A stretch of 6,837 nucleotides of DNA from contig JAUYPN010000029.1 in NCBI GenBank assembly GCA_030695725.1, positions 1 through 6,837 of the forward strand, written 5' to 3'. Made by a program: the position numbers and the translations under genes. Positions 5,297 to 6,837 of this stretch are shown piece by piece (position 1 is the stretch's first letter; every line of letters begins with the position of its first letter). The notes under the pieces are model-generated. The model was not told the origin of the DNA. It searched no databases and saw only the letters and a program-made list of their open reading frames with translations. The DNA is from Candidatus Omnitrophota bacterium (GTDB taxonomy: Bacteria > Omnitrophota > Gorgyraeia > 2-01-FULL-45-10).

Positions 5297-5958
5297 AAGG
5301 GTTCCTTTACGTCGTGAAGACAGAGCGCAATATGCGCATCCATTTTCTCTTCGCGATATTCATACTGCTTTTAGGCATATATCTGAACTTCACGCCGCAT
5401 GAATTGATGATCCTCGCCGTCGCCATAACGCTCGTTCTTATCGCCGAAATGATAAATACGGCCGTCGAGCTGATAGTGGATATCATAGTGGAGATGGAGT
5501 TCCATCCGATAGCCAAGGTCATAAAGGACACATCGGCCGGGGCGGTATTGCTCGCGGTCATCAACGCCATCATAGTGGGTTATCTCCTGTTTGCCGGTAA
5601 GGTGCCTTTTACCCTGGAGGAAGGGATAACGCGTCTCGGGCAGTCGCCGTGGCACCTGACATTCATATCTATAATAGTCGTCCTGGCGCTCACCATATTC
5701 GGAAAAGTTACTTTACGCAGAGGGACGCCTCTGCGCGGCGGAATGCCATCGGGGCACGCGGCGATCGCTTTCGCGATGTGGACGGTGATAGCTTTTCTCA
5801 CAAGCAAATCGATAGTAATGCTGCTGGCTTTCGTCATGGCCTTCCTTATAGCCCGGCATAGGATAAAGGACTCCATACACACAGCGTGGGAAGTCGTGGC
5901 CGGCGCGATACTCGGCGTATTATCCACAGCGCTCATCTTTCAGTTACTGCGTCAATAA
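5254..5958 (+). CDS. dgkA: Undecaprenol/diacylglycerol kinase (DgkA) fused to PAP2 lipid phosphatase, 234 aa
   Basis: Integral membrane protein with two domains. Residues 8-114 are a DgkA/UdpK-type lipid kinase: KTERNMRIH (22-30), the signature E65-x2-N68-x3-E72-x3-D76 (AEMINTAVELIVD), H84, and KDTSAGAVL (91-99), with membrane segments near 31-47, 50-69 and 93-114. This version, with FHPIAK, resembles Gram-positive undecaprenol kinases more than E. coli DgkA. Residues 133-231 form a PAP2 acid phosphatase core: K151-x6-T-P, PSGH (165-168), and R203-x5-H209-x3-E213, with about four membrane segments. Against the classic K-x6-RP / PSGH / SR-x5-H-x3-D, the Arg of the first motif is Thr and the last Asp is Glu, while the catalytic His pair is kept. 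It likely interconverts undecaprenol and its phosphate(s), or handles diacylglycerol/phosphatidate. The start overlaps ybeY by 43 nt; a weak GGGG (5245-5248) precedes it. Confidence 0.92.
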   Translation: MRESKIVESFNAAIEGFLYVVKTERNMRIHFLFAIFILLLGIYLNFTPHELMILAVAITLVLIAEMINTAVELIVDIIVEMEFHPIAKVIKDTSAGAVLLAVINAIIVGYLLFAGKVPFTLEEGITRLGQSPWHLTFISIIVVLALTIFGKVTLRRGTPLRGGMPSGHAAIAFAMWTVIAFLTSKSIVMLLAFVMAFLIARHRIKDSIHTAWEVVAGAILGVLSTALIFQLLRQ

Positions 5959-6713
5959 TGCCGATCCAAAAATCAGAAGCTATTGTCTTACGCAAACAGG
6001 ACATCAGAGAGACCTCCCTGATCCTGACCTTCTACACCAAAGATTTCGGGAAGATCAAGGGGATACTGCGCGGCGTCCGTGGTGTGCGCGGTCAATACGG
6101 CGGGGGCAGCTTTGAAATATTATCCCACGACGAGATAGTCTTCTATGATCGGAAAAAGAGCGATATCTTCACCACGAGTCAGTGCGATCTGATAGAGTTC
6201 TTCAACCCCATAAGGCGATCTCTTGAAAAGCTGGCGTATGCGGCATATATGGCGGAGCTCCTCGATTCGGTTACGGCCCTAGGCGACAAAAACGAACAGG
6301 TCTTCGACTTGTTATTAAATAGTATCAAGCTTCTCTCTGGAGACGCGAGTTCCCGGAGAGTCGCGAGAATATTCGAGATCAAGCTCTTAAGCCTTCTGGG
6401 GATCATGCCGACGCTTGGATCCTGCGCGAATTGCGGGAAGTTAGTAGATACGTGCGCAAAGTTCAGCGTGACGCAGGGAGGGCTCATATGTGTAAATTGT
6501 CTCGCGAGCGATGTGAATGCGCACGCAATAATGCAGGGGACCGTCAAATTTATAGAACATATCCGCGCGCTGCCGTTCGAAAAAGTGGCGCGAATCAAAG
6601 TAGCGAACGCGGTAGGTAAAGAGCTCGAATCCACCTTACGCAAATTCCTCGACTACCACATAGAGCGCCGCCTCAAATCCCTCGAATTCCTCAAAGAGAT
6701 AGAGGGGTCGTAA
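5958..6713 (+). CDS. recO: DNA repair protein RecO, 251 aa
   Basis: Recombination mediator of the RecF pathway: binds ssDNA and SSB and, with RecR, loads RecA at gaps. The N-terminal OB fold (about 1-80) opens with the family pattern IQKSEAIVLRKQDIRETSLIL and GKIKGILRGVRG (31-42). A helical domain follows (about 85-150). A zinc-finger-like element has CANC (156-159) and CVNC (178-181), with another Cys at 166, as in many but not all RecO proteins. The C-terminus ends in YHIERRLKSLEFLKEI (233-248). Length is normal (about 240-250). ATG 5958 is chosen because it overlaps the previous stop as TAATG and gives the standard N-terminus; there is no Shine-Dalgarno, so translation probably depends on reinitiation after dgkA-PAP2. 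An in-frame upstream start would add residues with no family similarity. No terminator follows the TAA. Confidence 0.93.
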   Translation: MPIQKSEAIVLRKQDIRETSLILTFYTKDFGKIKGILRGVRGVRGQYGGGSFEILSHDEIVFYDRKKSDIFTTSQCDLIEFFNPIRRSLEKLAYAAYMAELLDSVTALGDKNEQVFDLLLNSIKLLSGDASSRRVARIFEIKLLSLLGIMPTLGSCANCGKLVDTCAKFSVTQGGLICVNCLASDVNAHAIMQGTVKFIEHIRALPFEKVARIKVANAVGKELESTLRKFLDYHIERRLKSLEFLKEIEGS

Positions 6714-6737
6714 AAATAAAAGAACAGAAATAAGTTA

Positions 6738-6766
6738 TTGACAGATTGTGTTAAAGGAGTAATAAT
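6738..6766 (+). promoter_or_regulatory. Sigma70-type promoter downstream of recO
   Basis: A perfect TTGACA (6738-6743) and AATAAT (6761-6766, five of six consensus bases) are spaced by 17 bp. Transcription would begin around 6773. No hairpin-plus-T terminator separates it from recO, so upstream transcripts may also read through. AAAGGAG (6753-6759) in the spacer looks like a ribosome binding site but no start codon follows at a workable distance, which favours the promoter reading. Confidence 0.65.
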
Positions 6767-6794
6767 AAACACATATAGGTTAAGGGAAATCCGT

Positions 6795-6834
6795 TGGCCG
6801 GAAGGCCATGGTTTGGCACAGATTAGCCAAAGCC
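6795..6834 (+). other. Two consecutive hairpins in the transcript of the downstream promoter; RNA leader or edge of a repeat
   Basis: TGGCC (6795-6799) and GGCCA (6804-6808) form a stem closed by the GNRA-type tetraloop GGAA. Directly after it, GGTTTGGC (6810-6817) pairs with GCCAAA-G-CC (6826-6834) around an 8-nt loop with a single bulged G. Both lie 20-60 nt after the predicted start of the promoter at 6738-6766. They do not match any riboswitch or structured RNA core I can recall, and the sequence is cut by the window edge. An ATG at 6808 opens a frame reading MVWHRLAKAR to the edge, but the ribosome-binding-like GGAAGG ends only 2 nt before it, too close, and it would sit in the stem. Confidence 0.4.
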
Positions 6835-6837
6835 AGA

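Noticed and set aside
5886..5957. Longer RecO start inside dgkA-PAP2
   Set aside because: The extra residues do not resemble RecO, and the TAATG junction at 5956-5960 gives the standard N-terminus.
6770..6837. Cobalamin riboswitch, suggested by TTAAGGGAAATCCG near 6780
   Set aside because: The conserved GGTG-AA-CC segment and the downstream core are missing, and the hairpins present do not match its layout.

Overview
The window is a compact, single-strand (+) stretch of bacterial housekeeping genes with standard stop codons, including TGA. It carries the 3' part of dnaE (DNA polymerase III alpha), a small unrecognised protein, an HU/IHF-type DNA-binding protein, hisS, aspS, ybeY, a dgkA-PAP2 fusion and recO. 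Gene order and family content are those of an ordinary free-living bacterial core genome. The G/C-balanced composition, the 'CCCTTCGAC...GCTCAGGGT...GTCGAA' dispersed palindromes and the HU-hisS-aspS-ybeY-dgkA-recO arrangement would fit an uncultivated lineage of the Omnitrophota (OP3) type. That placement is an inference from memory, not shown by the sequence.

Layout: 1-86 is a palindromic dispersed repeat that stays in frame with dnaE. dnaE runs to 998. A good sigma70-like promoter (1001-1029) follows directly, then a second repeat of the same family (1040-1110) that carries the likely ribosome binding site and ATG of the unknown gene (1107-1553). From there the genes are almost gapless. 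The unknown gene and the HU gene overlap by ATGA, HU and hisS by GTGA; hisS and aspS abut; aspS and ybeY are 4 nt apart; ybeY and dgkA-PAP2 overlap by 43 nt; dgkA-PAP2 and recO overlap by TAATG. This suggests one translationally coupled operon of at least seven genes. After recO there is no visible terminator, but a near-consensus promoter (6738-6766) leads into a hairpin-rich sequence cut by the window edge.

How the genes work together: hisS and aspS supply aminoacyl-tRNAs, and AspRS carries the His31/Gly83 signature of non-discriminating enzymes, so it probably also makes Asp-tRNA(Asn). ybeY matures rRNA. The dgkA-PAP2 fusion probably cycles undecaprenol, undecaprenyl phosphate and related lipids for envelope synthesis. 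recO, HU and dnaE serve DNA repair and replication.

No new defence system, mobile element with a transposase, or CRISPR array is present. The most unusual theme is that three short palindromic repeats from two families sit inside or at the edge of coding sequence. One is translated within DnaE, one supplies a start region, and one forms the C-terminus of HisRS.
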